64,000 nucleotides of DNA from the NCBI GenBank assembly GCA_965247175.1, contig OZ252006.1, forward strand, positions 186,001-250,000, read 5' to 3'. This document shows, in pieces, positions 45,103 to 53,836 of the stretch. A model generated the notes under the pieces. The model was not told the DNA's origin, made no database searches, and saw only the letters and a program-made list of their open reading frames with translations. Every line of letters starts with the position of its first letter. Position 1 is the stretch's first letter. This DNA is from JANQMX01 sp965247175 (GTDB lineage: Bacteria; Pseudomonadota; Alphaproteobacteria; Kiloniellales; DSM-21159). Both the position numbers and the translations under genes were made by a program.

Positions 45103-45573
45103 TCATCCTTCAACCGGCAGCTTCAGCCTGGGGCCGACCTCGACGAAACCCTGCTTGCGGTAAAAGTCGACGGTCCGGCTCCAGCGCGGCTGGTCCGGTG
45201 CGCCAACCTCGAGACGGCTCCAGCCGCGTGTGCCGGCAAAGGCGATGGCGCGTTCCAATAGGAGCGCGCCGACGCCTTGTGAGCGATAGGCCGGCGCGAT
45301 GTATAGCTCAGGGATCGTGCCGAAGCGCCCCTCTGCATAGATCGCCGCGCTGTCGTTGAGCGTGATCAGGCCCACTGCACCGTCTTCCGGCGTCTTGGCG
45401 ATGAAGGCCCAATAGCCTGCGTCCTTGCCGACAAGCCCGGCTGCTGCCTTTTGGTAGCGTGCGAGAATCATCGCGTCGGCTCGACCGGGGTCGAGCTCGC
45501 TCACCAGAGCGTGGACCAGATCGGCAACGGTTCCGGCATCGCCAACCTCCGCTTGACGCACCTCGATGGTCAT
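45103..45573 (-). CDS. GNAT family N-acetyltransferase
   Basis: 156 residues with the GNAT core: IRQAEVGD-type start, then ELYIAPAYRSQGVGALLLERA (acetyl-CoA pyrophosphate loop Q/R-x2-G-x-G/A) and FYRKQGFVEVGP. The target cannot be inferred. It is the last gene of the four-gene minus-strand operon; its ATG overlaps the methyltransferase stop by four bases. Confidence 0.9.
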   Translation of the reverse strand: MTIEVRQAEVGDAGTVADLVHALVSELDPGRADAMILARYQKAAAGLVGKDAGYWAFIAKTPEDGAVGLITLNDSAAIYAEGRFGTIPELYIAPAYRSQGVGALLLERAIAFAGTRGWSRLEVGAPDQPRWSRTVDFYRKQGFVEVGPRLKLPVEG

Positions 45574-46400
45574 TCGCTCCCTCCAAATGGCTGGGCAGGC
45601 TTCTCCATCGCCATGGCGAAGCCGAGCGGCGGCTTTGCGTCGACCTGCTCCAAGTCCTGGCAGAAGTGGGAGATGTCGAAGTCGATTTCCTTGAAATGTC
45701 GGAGCACCAAGCCGACGCCGAGACCGCCCATAAGGATATCGTCGAGTCTGTACATGAAGCTGTAGGCCGGCTTGGCCTCGTAGTCTTCATGGCCGAAGTA
45801 GTCGAGGCCCTCCGTGTCCCGCCAAGGGTCCTGCTTGAAGTAGGACCATTGAAGCGTCGAAGCGGCGCCGTCCTTGCCCGGCTCGTACATCATCAAGACA
45901 GGGTGCATGTCCTCAATGACGAAATGGCCGCCGGGTTTCAGCAGGCGTTCAATGACGCGGTAGAAGAGAGGCAGGTCTGGCATCCAGCCGAAGACGCCCA
46001 CGGTGATCAGCACGATGTCGAACCGACCGTGCAGGCGGTCCGGCAGCTCGTAGACGTCGCTGACAATCAGCTCCATGCGGTCGTGCAGGCCGGCAGCTGC
46101 CACAAGCTCTTCGCCCTGTGAGATGAAGGCCGCGGAGGCATCGACGCCGACGCCCCGGGCGGCTCCCATACGCATGACTGACAGCAAGTCCTTGGCGTTG
46201 TTGCAGCAGAGCTGGATGATGCTCTTGCCTGCGACGCCGGGAACGGCCAGCGCCTCGATCAAGAAGCGGTCGAGCGCGTTGTAGTCAGTGCTGCGCACGT
46301 CCTGCAGCAGCCGCGCCTGGTTCGCCGCACGGTGGCGATCGGCAGCTTCGTCCCAGGACTCCCGATTGGCATCGGTGTAGTACTTGCGGTCTTGGGTCAT
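45570..46400 (-). CDS. Class I SAM-dependent methyltransferase
   Basis: 276 residues. Post-I to motif IV segments are visible: SIIQLCCNNAKDLLSV (motif I position, here Cys-rich instead of GxGxG), GVDASAAFISQGEELVA, FDIVLITVGVFGWM, and GGHFVIEDMHPVLM. The acidic loop VGVDAS binds the adenosyl ribose. Motif I deviates from GxGxG. It is coupled by four-base overlaps on both sides to GNAT genes, so it acts in one small operon, perhaps modifying the same substrate. Confidence 0.87.
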   Translation of the reverse strand: MTQDRKYYTDANRESWDEAADRHRAANQARLLQDVRSTDYNALDRFLIEALAVPGVAGKSIIQLCCNNAKDLLSVMRMGAARGVGVDASAAFISQGEELVAAAGLHDRMELIVSDVYELPDRLHGRFDIVLITVGVFGWMPDLPLFYRVIERLLKPGGHFVIEDMHPVLMMYEPGKDGAASTLQWSYFKQDPWRDTEGLDYFGHEDYEAKPAYSFMYRLDDILMGGLGVGLVLRHFKEIDFDISHFCQDLEQVDAKPPLGFAMAMEKPAQPFGGSE

Positions 46401-46882
46401 GTCAGGGTGCTCGGCTGATTAGGATCTGCGCTGGTCCTATTGAGCAGCTTGCGGCCGCTGTCGCGGAAGCCGAAGCGGCGGTAGAAGGCGGGCAGGTCGA
46501 TCGCCTCCATACCTTCCGGTGTAACGACCACGATGATCTCTTGCGTGCCTTGGCGCTCGCACCACGCGATGAGCTCATCCATCAGCCGACGGGCGAGGCC
46601 GTGCCCGCGCGCCTCGGGCACGACGTAGAGATCCTCGATCTCGGCCGCCAGGCCGAACTCGATGCCGCGGGTCAGGGTCGCCGTTGCGAAGGCGACGGGC
46701 CGACCTCCAGCCTGCGCGAGCAGAATGCGCGAGTCCGGTGCTGCCATCATCGTCGAGAGATTGCGCCGTTGGGCATCGCTGGGTGTTTCGATCCCTTCTT
46801 CGCGAAAGAAGGCGGCGATCAGCGGCAAGAGATCCTCTGCGTCATCCGGCTCCGCTGCAGCGATGTGGATTTGATCTACCAC
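46397..46882 (-). CDS. GNAT family N-acetyltransferase
   Basis: 161 residues, GTG start. DDAEDLLPLIAAFFREEG start, then EIEDLYVVPEARGHGLARRLMDELIAWCERQG, with the acetyl-CoA-binding R-G-H-G-L-A loop, and AFYRRFGFRDSGR. It overlaps the methyltransferase start by four bases and lies 14 bases after the first operon gene. Confidence 0.9.
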   Translation of the reverse strand: MVDQIHIAAAEPDDAEDLLPLIAAFFREEGIETPSDAQRRNLSTMMAAPDSRILLAQAGGRPVAFATATLTRGIEFGLAAEIEDLYVVPEARGHGLARRLMDELIAWCERQGTQEIIVVVTPEGMEAIDLPAFYRRFGFRDSGRKLLNRTSADPNQPSTLT

Positions 46883-46896
46883 GTTCCTTCCTCACC

Positions 46897-47607
46897 TTAC
46901 CGCTTGGCATCTGCGCCAATGACGCGCTGACGCATAGCGGAGAGACCGGTGAGCGCCGTCCCTGCGCTGTCGAAATTCTCATCATTCAACCACTGGCCAA
47001 TCAGTGTTCTTTGCAATGGCCACTCATTGGCCAGCATGGAGAACCAGGCGACATCATGCTGCTGTTCTTTGATGATGACGGCATCGCGCCAGGTACCTTC
47101 AGGAACAAAGCCATAGCGGGCCGCCGCCCGGCATGACGCGGCATTCTGTGCCACGCAACGCCAAACAAGGCGACGATATCCGAGCTCGTCGAAGGCATGC
47201 TGCATCAGGAGAAAGACGGCCTCTGTGGCTGCTCTGGTGCGCTGAAGGCCCGGAGCGTACCAGATGCTGCCGATTTCGATCGCCGCGTCCTCCGGATAGA
47301 TATCGCAGAGCGACAGCCAGCCCTGCGCTTTGCCACTTGCGTGCGAACGAACCGCCCAGAATGGTTGATGCGTGCGGCCTGCCAGCTCCTCGATCGTCTT
47401 GGTCATCGCCTCGCGCGACGAGAAAGGGCCATACCGCAAGTAGCGCCACGAGGCATCTGCAGTATCGGCCGCGGCCCAGAGCTCGACCGAATGCTCTACA
47501 GACAACGGCTCCAGGGTCACAGATCGTCCCTCGTGCGGCACGCGCTCGGGAAAGGGCCTTGGCGCCAGATCGATAGGCGTGCTGGGTGTCAGTGGTGTGC
47601 TTGCCAT
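46897..47607 (-). CDS. RimJ/RimL-type GNAT acetyltransferase
   Basis: 236 residues from ATG 47607; a TTG at 47610 is in the same frame. RSVTLEPLSVEHSVELWAAA start, then IEIGSIWYAPGLQRTRAATEAVFLLMQHAF with the Q-R-T-R-A acetyl-CoA loop, RRLVWRCVAQNAASCRAAARYGFVPEG. The pattern is the RimJ-type subfamily that acetylates N-terminal or small-molecule amines. It is the first gene of the four-gene operon. Confidence 0.9.
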   Translation of the reverse strand: MASTPLTPSTPIDLAPRPFPERVPHEGRSVTLEPLSVEHSVELWAAADTADASWRYLRYGPFSSREAMTKTIEELAGRTHQPFWAVRSHASGKAQGWLSLCDIYPEDAAIEIGSIWYAPGLQRTRAATEAVFLLMQHAFDELGYRRLVWRCVAQNAASCRAAARYGFVPEGTWRDAVIIKEQQHDVAWFSMLANEWPLQRTLIGQWLNDENFDSAGTALTGLSAMRQRVIGADAKR

Positions 47608-47813
47608 CAATCCCTGTTTCCGCTGCTGGAAGGCTGCAATCAGCTCGGCAGCCTCTCAACGAAGCCGCTTGACAGTCGCCCGCCCGAAACGTCAAGGTCG
47701 CGCCATGTTTGGCAAGACCCAACGATGTTGATCTAGCGAGCGCCCCGGCGCCGGCTCCGGATAGGAGCGGGCGCCCAGCCTGTTATTCTGTCCTAGATCA
47801 GGGTCTTATTGCC

Positions 47814-49199
47814 ATGACGCTTCAGCTTTACAACACGCTCGCTCGCGCAAAGCAGGACTTCGCTCCGCTCATTCCCGGCCATGTTCGCATGTATGTCTGC
47901 GGGCCCACGGTCTACGACTTTGCGCATATCGGCAACGCGCGACCCGTGGTCGTCTTCGACGTACTTTTTCGCCTTCTGCGCCATGTCTACGGCGCCGAGG
48001 CCGTGACCTACGCCCGCAACATTACGGACGTTGAAGACAAGATCATCGTGCGTGCGGCAGAGAACGGCGAGAGCATTGACGAGCTGACAGCGCGCACCAC
48101 GGAGGCCTTCCACCAGGACATGGCGGCGTTGGGGGCGCTGGAGCCGACGATCGAACCGCGGGCGACCGATCACATCCACCGCATGATTGATATGATCGAG
48201 CGGCTGATCGATGACGACTATGCCTACGCCGCCGAGGGTCACGTGCTGTTCCATGTGCCGGCCATGCATGACTATGGCCAGCTCTCGCGGCGGAGCAGGG
48301 ACGACCTGGTGGCCGGCGCGCGTGTCGAGGTCGCGCCTTACAAGAAGGACGCGGCCGATTTCGTGCTCTGGAAGCCCAGCAGCGACGATCAGCCCGGCTG
48401 GCAAAGCCCCTGGGGCCGTGGCCGGCCTGGCTGGCACATCGAGTGCTCGGCCATGTCATCGCAGCATCTCGGCGAGACTTTCGATATCCACGGCGGTGGT
48501 CTCGACCTGATCTTTCCGCACCATGAGAACGAAATCGCGCAGAGCCGCTGCGCCCAGAACACGCCCTTCATGGCGCGCTTCTGGATGCACAACGGCTATG
48601 TGGTGGTGAACGGCGAGAAGATGTCGAAGTCGCTTGGCAACTTCTTCACCGTGCGGCAGCTCTTGGAGGAGGGCTTCCCAGGCGAGGCCATTCGCCTGGC
48701 CCTGCTGTCCGGCCACTACCGGCAGCCGCTCGATGTCACGCGGGAGAAGATCACCGAGGCCAAGGCCCAGCTCGACCGACTCTACGGCGCACTTCGCCGC
48801 GCCAAGAATCTGCAGCGTGCGGAAGACACGATCAGCCATGGCGTCGCCGCGGCCCTGTCCGACGATCTCAACACGCCTGAAGCACTGGCGCGCCTTCATG
48901 CCCTGGCCCACGAGCTCAACACCCAAGGCGAGCCGGAACAGGCCGCGCTGAGCAAGGCAGCGCTGCTCGACTCAGGCTACCTGCTTGGCCTCTTGCAGCA
49001 AGATCCGGAAGACTGGTTCCGCGGCAGCGCAGATGGGGAGGGGCCGTCGCCCGAGGAGATCGAGATGCTGATCGCTGCCCGCAAGGCAGCGCGTCAGGCC
49101 AAGGACTTCGCCGAAGCCGACCGCATCCGCGACACGCTGGCCGGGCAGGGTGTGCTGCTGGAGGATGGGCCCCAGGGAACGACTTGGCGCCGGAGATAG
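47814..49199 (+). CDS. cysS: Cysteinyl-tRNA synthetase
   Basis: 461 residues from ATG 47814. Cys29 ([12 protein letters not shown]) and the FHIGN-type HIGH motif at 38-41. Zinc and Cys-recognition residues in WHIECSAM and [20 protein letters not shown] at about 269 ([13 protein letters not shown]). Catalyses charging of tRNA-Cys. The upstream open frame to 47709 lacks family sequence. A palindromic element follows the stop. Confidence 0.97.
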   Translation: MTLQLYNTLARAKQDFAPLIPGHVRMYVCGPTVYDFAHIGNARPVVVFDVLFRLLRHVYGAEAVTYARNITDVEDKIIVRAAENGESIDELTARTTEAFHQDMAALGALEPTIEPRATDHIHRMIDMIERLIDDDYAYAAEGHVLFHVPAMHDYGQLSRRSRDDLVAGARVEVAPYKKDAADFVLWKPSSDDQPGWQSPWGRGRPGWHIECSAMSSQHLGETFDIHGGGLDLIFPHHENEIAQSRCAQNTPFMARFWMHNGYVVVNGEKMSKSLGNFFTVRQLLEEGFPGEAIRLALLSGHYRQPLDVTREKITEAKAQLDRLYGALRRAKNLQRAEDTISHGVAAALSDDLNTPEALARLHALAHELNTQGEPEQAALSKAALLDSGYLLGLLQQDPEDWFRGSADGEGPSPEEIEMLIAARKAARQAKDFAEADRIRDTLAGQGVLLEDGPQGTTWRRR

Positions 49200-49224
49200 T
49201 GTCGTCTGAGGTTTCCCGCTAATC

Positions 49225-49321
49225 GTCACCCCGGGCGAGCCGCAGAGCGGCGAGACCCGGGGGCCATGGCTGGGCTGGGCGCGGGCTGATGAGTGGATCC
49301 CGGCTCGAGGCCGGGATGACA
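49225..49321. repeat. REP-like palindromic intergenic element downstream of cysS
   Basis: About 97 bases with two stacked hairpins: GCCGC-AGA-GCGGC inside a CCCGGG pair (49230-49261), and ATCCCGGC-TCGAG-GCCGGGAT (49298-49318). Its ends are also complementary (GTCACCCCGG and CCGGGATGAC). It lies between the convergent cysS and terB-like genes, a typical REP position. I recall closely similar elements (TGGATCCCGG) as dispersed repeats in other alphaproteobacteria, but no second copy was seen in this window. Confidence 0.7.
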
Positions 49322-49343
49322 GTCGGAGGGTAGTCCAGAGGTG

Positions 49344-49814
49344 TCAGGTGTCGTTGTCGATGCCGAGCTTGGCTTGGACTTGCTGGCGCAGGCGCACGCG
49401 GTCACGGGTCTCGACGCCGATCAGCTCGGCGACGCGCCAGATGAGGTTGCTCTCGTACTCATCCAGGACGCCGTCGGCATAGGCGGTTTCCCAGAGGTAC
49501 TCGATGAGCTGCAGCCGGCCGTCCATGTCCAGCTTGTCGGTGATGACCTTGGTGAAGTGGTAGAGATCGACCGACTCGCGCTCCTTCTCGCGGCCGCGTT
49601 CGATCAAGTCCTGGACCTCCGCCTCATCCAGATCGAAGCGCCGCTTCAGCAGCTCATGCAGCTTGTCCATTTCGACTTTTTCGAGGGAGCCGTCGACGAC
49701 GGCCGCCCGAATCAGCAGCACTGCGGTCGCCAGAGGCAGGTCGGTCTGGGGAACCGGCTCGCTCTGCGGCTCCAAGAGGGTGCGCTTGAGGAAGGTCAGA
49801 AGCTCTTGCGGCAT
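49344..49814 (-). CDS. TerB-like tellurite-resistance-family protein
   Basis: 156 residues from ATG 49814. ATAVLLIRAAVVDGSLEKVEMDKLHELL and DGVLDEYESNLIWRVAELIGV are the two acidic helical halves of the TerB fold, which binds metal. The role in this organism is unknown; many TerB proteins are not linked to tellurite. A longer frame to 49925 lacks support. It converges on cysS across a REP-like element. Confidence 0.85.
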   Translation of the reverse strand: MPQELLTFLKRTLLEPQSEPVPQTDLPLATAVLLIRAAVVDGSLEKVEMDKLHELLKRRFDLDEAEVQDLIERGREKERESVDLYHFTKVITDKLDMDGRLQLIEYLWETAYADGVLDEYESNLIWRVAELIGVETRDRVRLRQQVQAKLGIDNDT

Positions 49815-49993
49815 GACGGCGTCTTCGTTCTTCTTGTTTCGGAATGATAGCCCAAGGCCAAGAGATAGTGTGCCAAAGCTTGGGTTTAAGGTTCCTGTCT
49901 TGGCGCTGGCCCACAAATTTGGCAACTAGAGCCGTGGCCAAGGAAGCGTCTTTGCCCGTTATGGCCCATTTTCTCGCGAGCTGAAGGTTAGTT

Positions 49994-51706
49994 ATGAGTG
50001 CAGCAGATGTGTCGGCGGATGCCGCGAACGACTCTGGCGCGGAAGGTCCGCGGGACTTTGTCCGCGACATCGTCCGGTCGGACCTGGCAGCTGGCCGCAC
50101 GGCCGGGGTGGTCACACGCTTTCCGCCGGAGCCCAATGGCTTCCTGCATATCGGTCACGCCAAGTCGATCTGCCTCAACTTCGGGGTGGCGCAGGAGTTC
50201 GGGGGTCACTGCAGCCTCCGGTTCGACGACACCAATCCGACCAAGGAAGAGCAGCTCTACATCGACGCCATCGAGGAGGATGTGCGCTGGCTCGGCTTCG
50301 ACTGGGGGCCGCATCTGCATCACGCCTCGGACTACTTCCAGCAGCTCTACGACTGGGCCGAGCATCTGATTGAGACGGGCAAGGCCTATGTCGACGACCT
50401 CTCGCCCGAGGAGATGCGTGCGTATCGGGGCACTTTGACGGAGCCGGGGCGCGACAGCCCCCATCGCAATCGCTCGCCCGCGGAGAGCCTGGATCTTTTC
50501 CGCCGCATGAAGGCCGGTGAGTTCCCGGACGGTGCGCGCGTGCTGCGGGCCAAGATCGATATGGCTTCGGGCAACATCAATCTGCGCGACCCCGCGCTCT
50601 ACAGAATTCTCCACGCCAGCCATCCGCGCACGGGCGATGCCTGGTGCATCTATCCGACCTACGACTTCGCCCATGGACAGTCGGATGCCATCGAAGGGGT
50701 CACCCACTCGCTCTGCACCCTGGAGTTCGAGGACCACCGGCCACTTTACGACTGGCTGATCGAGAACCTACCGGTGCCGAGCCGCCCTCGGCAGTATGAG
50801 TTCGCACGTCTCAACCTGTCTCATACCGTGCTCTCCAAGCGCCGCCTCATCCAACTCGTGACGGAAGGCCACGTCGCTGGCTGGGACGATCCGCGCATGC
50901 CGACGCTCGCCGGCTTGCGTCGCCGGGGCGTGCCCCCAGAAGCGCTCCGCGACTTCGCCCGGCGCATCGGCATTTCCAAGGCTGACAACCTGGTGCAGTT
51001 GGCGCTCTTGGAAGCTTGCATGCGGGAGGCGCTGAACAAGAGCGCGCTCCGCCGCATGGCGGTGCTCAATCCGCTGAAGGTAGTGATCGAGAACTACCCC
51101 GAAGGCGACAGCGAGTTGTTGGAGGCGGTGAACAATCCGGAAGATCCGGCAGAAGGCAGCCGCCAAGTGCCCTTCGGGCGTGAGCTCTACATCGAGCGCG
51201 AGGACTTCTTGGAAGACCCGCCCAAGAAGTTCTTCCGTTTGGCGCCAGGCCGCGAGGTGCGCTTGCGCTACGCCTATTTCATCACCTGCCAAGAGGTGGT
51301 GAAGGACGACGCGGGTGAGGTCGTCGAACTGCGCTGCACGTACGATCCCGAAACCCGTGGCGGAGACTCACCGGATGGGCGCAAGGTCAAAGGCACCTTG
51401 CACTGGGTCTCGGCCGCGCATGCGGTTCCAGCCCAGGTGCGCAGCTATGACACGCTCTTCACCGAGGAGGTGCCGGGCGCTGGACACGGCGGCGACTACC
51501 TGGCTGACCTGAACCCCAATTCGCTGACTGTGCTCGATGGCTGTCTCGTCGAGCCGGCTTTGGCCGAGGCGCCTGTCGGGACAGCCGTGCAGTTCGAGCG
51601 CCAGGGTTACTTCACTCCCGATCCCGACGGCGGGACCGAACGCCTTGTTTTCAATCGGACTGTTGGCCTGCGAGACAGCTGGGCGAAGATTCGGCGCAAG
51701 AGCTGA
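49994..51706 (+). CDS. glnS: Glutaminyl-tRNA synthetase
   Basis: 570 residues. HIGH motif at 52-55 ([13 protein letters not shown]). The GlnRS-specific block [26 protein letters not shown] and the KMSKS-type LSKRR near 280. C-terminal anticodon-binding beta barrels. The length and blocks fit GlnRS rather than GluRS (570 residues, [14 protein letters not shown]). Most alphaproteobacteria make Gln-tRNA by the GatCAB route, so the gene is taxonomically notable. It follows terB at a distance and precedes the metallopeptidase. Confidence 0.95.
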   Translation: MSAADVSADAANDSGAEGPRDFVRDIVRSDLAAGRTAGVVTRFPPEPNGFLHIGHAKSICLNFGVAQEFGGHCSLRFDDTNPTKEEQLYIDAIEEDVRWLGFDWGPHLHHASDYFQQLYDWAEHLIETGKAYVDDLSPEEMRAYRGTLTEPGRDSPHRNRSPAESLDLFRRMKAGEFPDGARVLRAKIDMASGNINLRDPALYRILHASHPRTGDAWCIYPTYDFAHGQSDAIEGVTHSLCTLEFEDHRPLYDWLIENLPVPSRPRQYEFARLNLSHTVLSKRRLIQLVTEGHVAGWDDPRMPTLAGLRRRGVPPEALRDFARRIGISKADNLVQLALLEACMREALNKSALRRMAVLNPLKVVIENYPEGDSELLEAVNNPEDPAEGSRQVPFGRELYIEREDFLEDPPKKFFRLAPGREVRLRYAYFITCQEVVKDDAGEVVELRCTYDPETRGGDSPDGRKVKGTLHWVSAAHAVPAQVRSYDTLFTEEVPGAGHGGDYLADLNPNSLTVLDGCLVEPALAEAPVGTAVQFERQGYFTPDPDGGTERLVFNRTVGLRDSWAKIRRKS

Positions 51707-51811
51707 AAACCCAAAGCCACCTCTCGCCGTTCAACTTGGCTGCTAGACGGACGCGCCTCTCGCGTTAAGCTCCGGGCATTCAGGGCCACTTGAGAAACGG
51801 GGGAGCCGATC

Positions 51812-52723
51812 GTGAAGTGGCGAGGACGCAGGCAGAGCAAGAACGTTCTCGACAAGCGCGGCGGCGGCCGGAGCCGTGTCAGTTTTCCCATGGGCCGCCG
51901 TCCGGGCAGACCCCGTATTGGCGGACGGCGAGCCGGTATCAGCGGTGTCGGCCTGCTGGTGATCGTGGTAGTCGCGATGCTGCTGGGTGTCGACCCGATC
52001 GCGCTTCTCAGCGGTCAGCAGATGCCGCAACAGGGCGGGCAGATTGCCCGCAACTCCGTTCCCGAAAGATCGGGCCCGGACCTCCTGCGCGACTTCGTGG
52101 CGGTCGTGCTCGCCGATACGGAAGATGTTTGGCATGACCTGTTCAACCGTCAGCTGGGACAGCCCTATCAGGAGCCGACATTGGTGCTCTTTTCTGACGG
52201 GGTCAGGTCAGGCTGCGGTTTCGCCGGTTCTGCCGTCGGCCCTTTCTATTGCCCTGCCGATCAGACGGTTTACCTCGACCTCGGCTTCTTCCGCACTTTG
52301 AGCGAGCGTTTCGGCGCCCCTGGGGACTTCGCCCAGGCCTATGTCATCGCCCACGAGGTAGGCCATCACGTGCAGACCTTGCTTGGTATCTCACAGCAGG
52401 TCCACCAAGCGCGCAGGCAGTTGCCCGAGGCGGAAGCGAACGCTCTGTCGGTGCGTCTTGAGCTGCAGGCGGACTGCTTCGCCGGGCTCTGGGCCCATCT
52501 CGCCGATGAGAGCAAATCCATTCTCGAGAGGGGTGATATCGACGAAGCGCTCGGGGCAGCCAGCGCCATTGGCGACGACACTCTGCAGCGGCAGGCGCGT
52601 GGCATCGTCGTGCCGGATTCCTTCACCCACGGCACCTCCGAGCAACGCCAGCACTGGTTCCGCCGCGGCTTGGAGGAAGGTCGTTTGCAAGCTTGCGATA
52701 CCTTCAACGCGCCGTCGCTCTAG
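51812..52723 (+). CDS. Putative neutral zinc metallopeptidase (YpfJ family)
   Basis: 303 residues, GTG start with GGGGGAG seven bases upstream. One membrane anchor at about residues 45-65 (GVGLLVIVVVAMLLGV), then a periplasmic domain with GCGFAGSAVGPFYCPADQTVYLDLGFF. The zinc motif is HEVGHH at 181-186, with downstream acidic segment RLELQADCFAGLWAH, whose Glu/Asp may complete the site. No proven substrate is known for the family. Confidence 0.93.
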   Translation: MKWRGRRQSKNVLDKRGGGRSRVSFPMGRRPGRPRIGGRRAGISGVGLLVIVVVAMLLGVDPIALLSGQQMPQQGGQIARNSVPERSGPDLLRDFVAVVLADTEDVWHDLFNRQLGQPYQEPTLVLFSDGVRSGCGFAGSAVGPFYCPADQTVYLDLGFFRTLSERFGAPGDFAQAYVIAHEVGHHVQTLLGISQQVHQARRQLPEAEANALSVRLELQADCFAGLWAHLADESKSILERGDIDEALGAASAIGDDTLQRQARGIVVPDSFTHGTSEQRQHWFRRGLEEGRLQACDTFNAPSL

Positions 52724-53045
52724 CACCGACTTCGATGACAGGGCAGGCGAGAGGCAGCGACGACGGTCGACCTGCGCCACATGTGCGTACAGCTGGATAG
52801 TATGGGGTGAACGGGCGGTGATCTGAAGTAACGCCCTCTGCGTACAAGTCTGTTATCTTAAAATCGACGTAGATATGCTCTTCTTCTAATGTCTTATTTG
52901 TATTGAGGCATAAAAGAGGCGAGCTGTGTCTCATTTATATTTCATTCTTAGCTGATCTGCATTCGTTTTCCTCCGTAGGTATTGGGTATGGCGTCGCGCG
53001 GCGACGCTTACCCAAGCTCATACTAAGAACCCGAGAGGAAGTGTT
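52724..53045. other. AT-rich leader and promoter region of the fasciclin gene
   Basis: 322 bases without a supported gene. 52840-52970 is AT-rich (for example TTATATTTCATTC), which fits a promoter. The 3' part holds the hairpin at 52982-53015 and the ribosome site GAGAGGAAG before ATG 53046. A 76-codon minus-strand frame here has no protein-like features. Confidence 0.6.
52982..53015 (+). promoter_or_regulatory. Long 5'-UTR hairpin ahead of the fasciclin gene
   Basis: Two stacked inverted repeats: outer TTGGGTA / TACCCAA and inner GCGTCGC / GCGACGC with a three-base GCG loop and a small bulge (TG opposite T). It lies about 20 bases ahead of the ribosome site and has no T-run after it, so it is more likely an mRNA stabiliser or translation-control element than a terminator. 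Confidence 0.6.
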
Positions 53046-53540
53046 ATGACCCTGCGCAGCGTGATTTCCGCTATCACTGGCTTCTTTGCCGCTGTCATCG
53101 TGGCCGGCTCGGCCTTTGCCGGCGCCGCCAACAAGGACATCGTCGACACGGCTGTGGATGCCGGCCAGTTCAAGACGCTGGTGGCCGCCGTGCAGGCCGC
53201 CGGTCTGGTTGACACCCTGAAGGGCGACGGTCCCTTCACCGTCTTCGCACCGACCGATGCGGCCTTTGCCAAGCTGCCGGAAGGCACTGTCGAGAGCCTG
53301 CTTCTGCCGGAGAACAAGGACCAGCTCATCGCCATCCTGACCTACCACGTGGTGCCGGGGAAGGTGATGTCCACGGATGTCGCCGGTCAGAAGGTCAATG
53401 CCGAGACGGTCCAGGGCAGTGAGTTGACCATCGACGCCATGAAGGGCGTGAAGGTCAATGAGGCCTCTGTGATCGCTGCCGATGTCGAGGCCAGCAACGG
53501 CGTCATCCATGTGATCGACACCGTGGTGCTGCCGCAGTAG
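53046..53540 (+). CDS. Secreted fasciclin (FAS1)-domain protein
   Basis: 164 residues. Signal peptide ends around AGSAFAG (residue 25). The FAS1 domain fills the rest: [19 protein letters not shown], then the H1 box [27 protein letters not shown], and the H2 box [16 protein letters not shown]1 proteins act in adhesion or surface organisation. It has a strong ribosome site, a long structured leader and its own terminator, so it is probably a well-expressed monocistronic gene. Confidence 0.94.
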   Translation: MTLRSVISAITGFFAAVIVAGSAFAGAANKDIVDTAVDAGQFKTLVAAVQAAGLVDTLKGDGPFTVFAPTDAAFAKLPEGTVESLLLPENKDQLIAILTYHVVPGKVMSTDVAGQKVNAETVQGSELTIDAMKGVKVNEASVIAADVEASNGVIHVIDTVVLPQ

Positions 53541-53570
53541 TCAGATTGCTCTATCCTGTCTTTTACCAGG

Positions 53571-53592
53571 CGGCGGGGTTTCGGCCCCGCCG
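53571..53592 (+). terminator. Rho-independent terminator after the fasciclin gene
   Basis: Perfect 8-bp stem CGGCGGGG / CCCCGCCG with loop TTTCGG, followed by TTTCGCATTTC, about 30 bases after the stop at 53540. Confidence 0.8.
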
Positions 53593-53836
53593 TTTCGCAT
53601 TTCAAGCACGGCACGACTCGTTTTCAGGCTGAAGCGCGATCAGCGGACTAGGCCGAGAGCAAGTCCTGCGCCGAGCGTCATTTCAAGCCTCCGCCCTTTC
53701 ACAGCGCCCCGGTGCCAACCCGAGCAACTCAGCCGGGGCTGTCACACGCAGTCTCAAAGATTCCACAGCTGCGCGGGTGACTTGTCACAGGGGTTTTATA
53801 ACCTCTGGGGGTTGGCACTTTTTGCGGGAGGTTCTG
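53593..53836. other. Leader of the RTX hydrolase gene with small palindromes
   Basis: 244 bases with no gene. Seen: GTGAC-TT-GTCAC at 53777-53788; a hairpin CAGGGGTT / AACCTCTG with loop TTAT just downstream, containing one G-T pair; and the ribosome site GGGAGG before ATG 53837. The first could be an operator; the second a leader hairpin. Confidence 0.5.

Noticed and set aside
52704..52934. 76-codon minus-strand frame upstream of the fasciclin gene
   Set aside because: No ribosome site, no recognisable domain, and it spans an AT-rich promoter-like region.
53777..53788. GTGAC-TT-GTCAC as an FNR or CRP site
   Set aside because: The half-sites and spacing do not fit the TTGAT-N4-ATCAA or TGTGA-N6-TCACA consensus well enough to claim a regulator.
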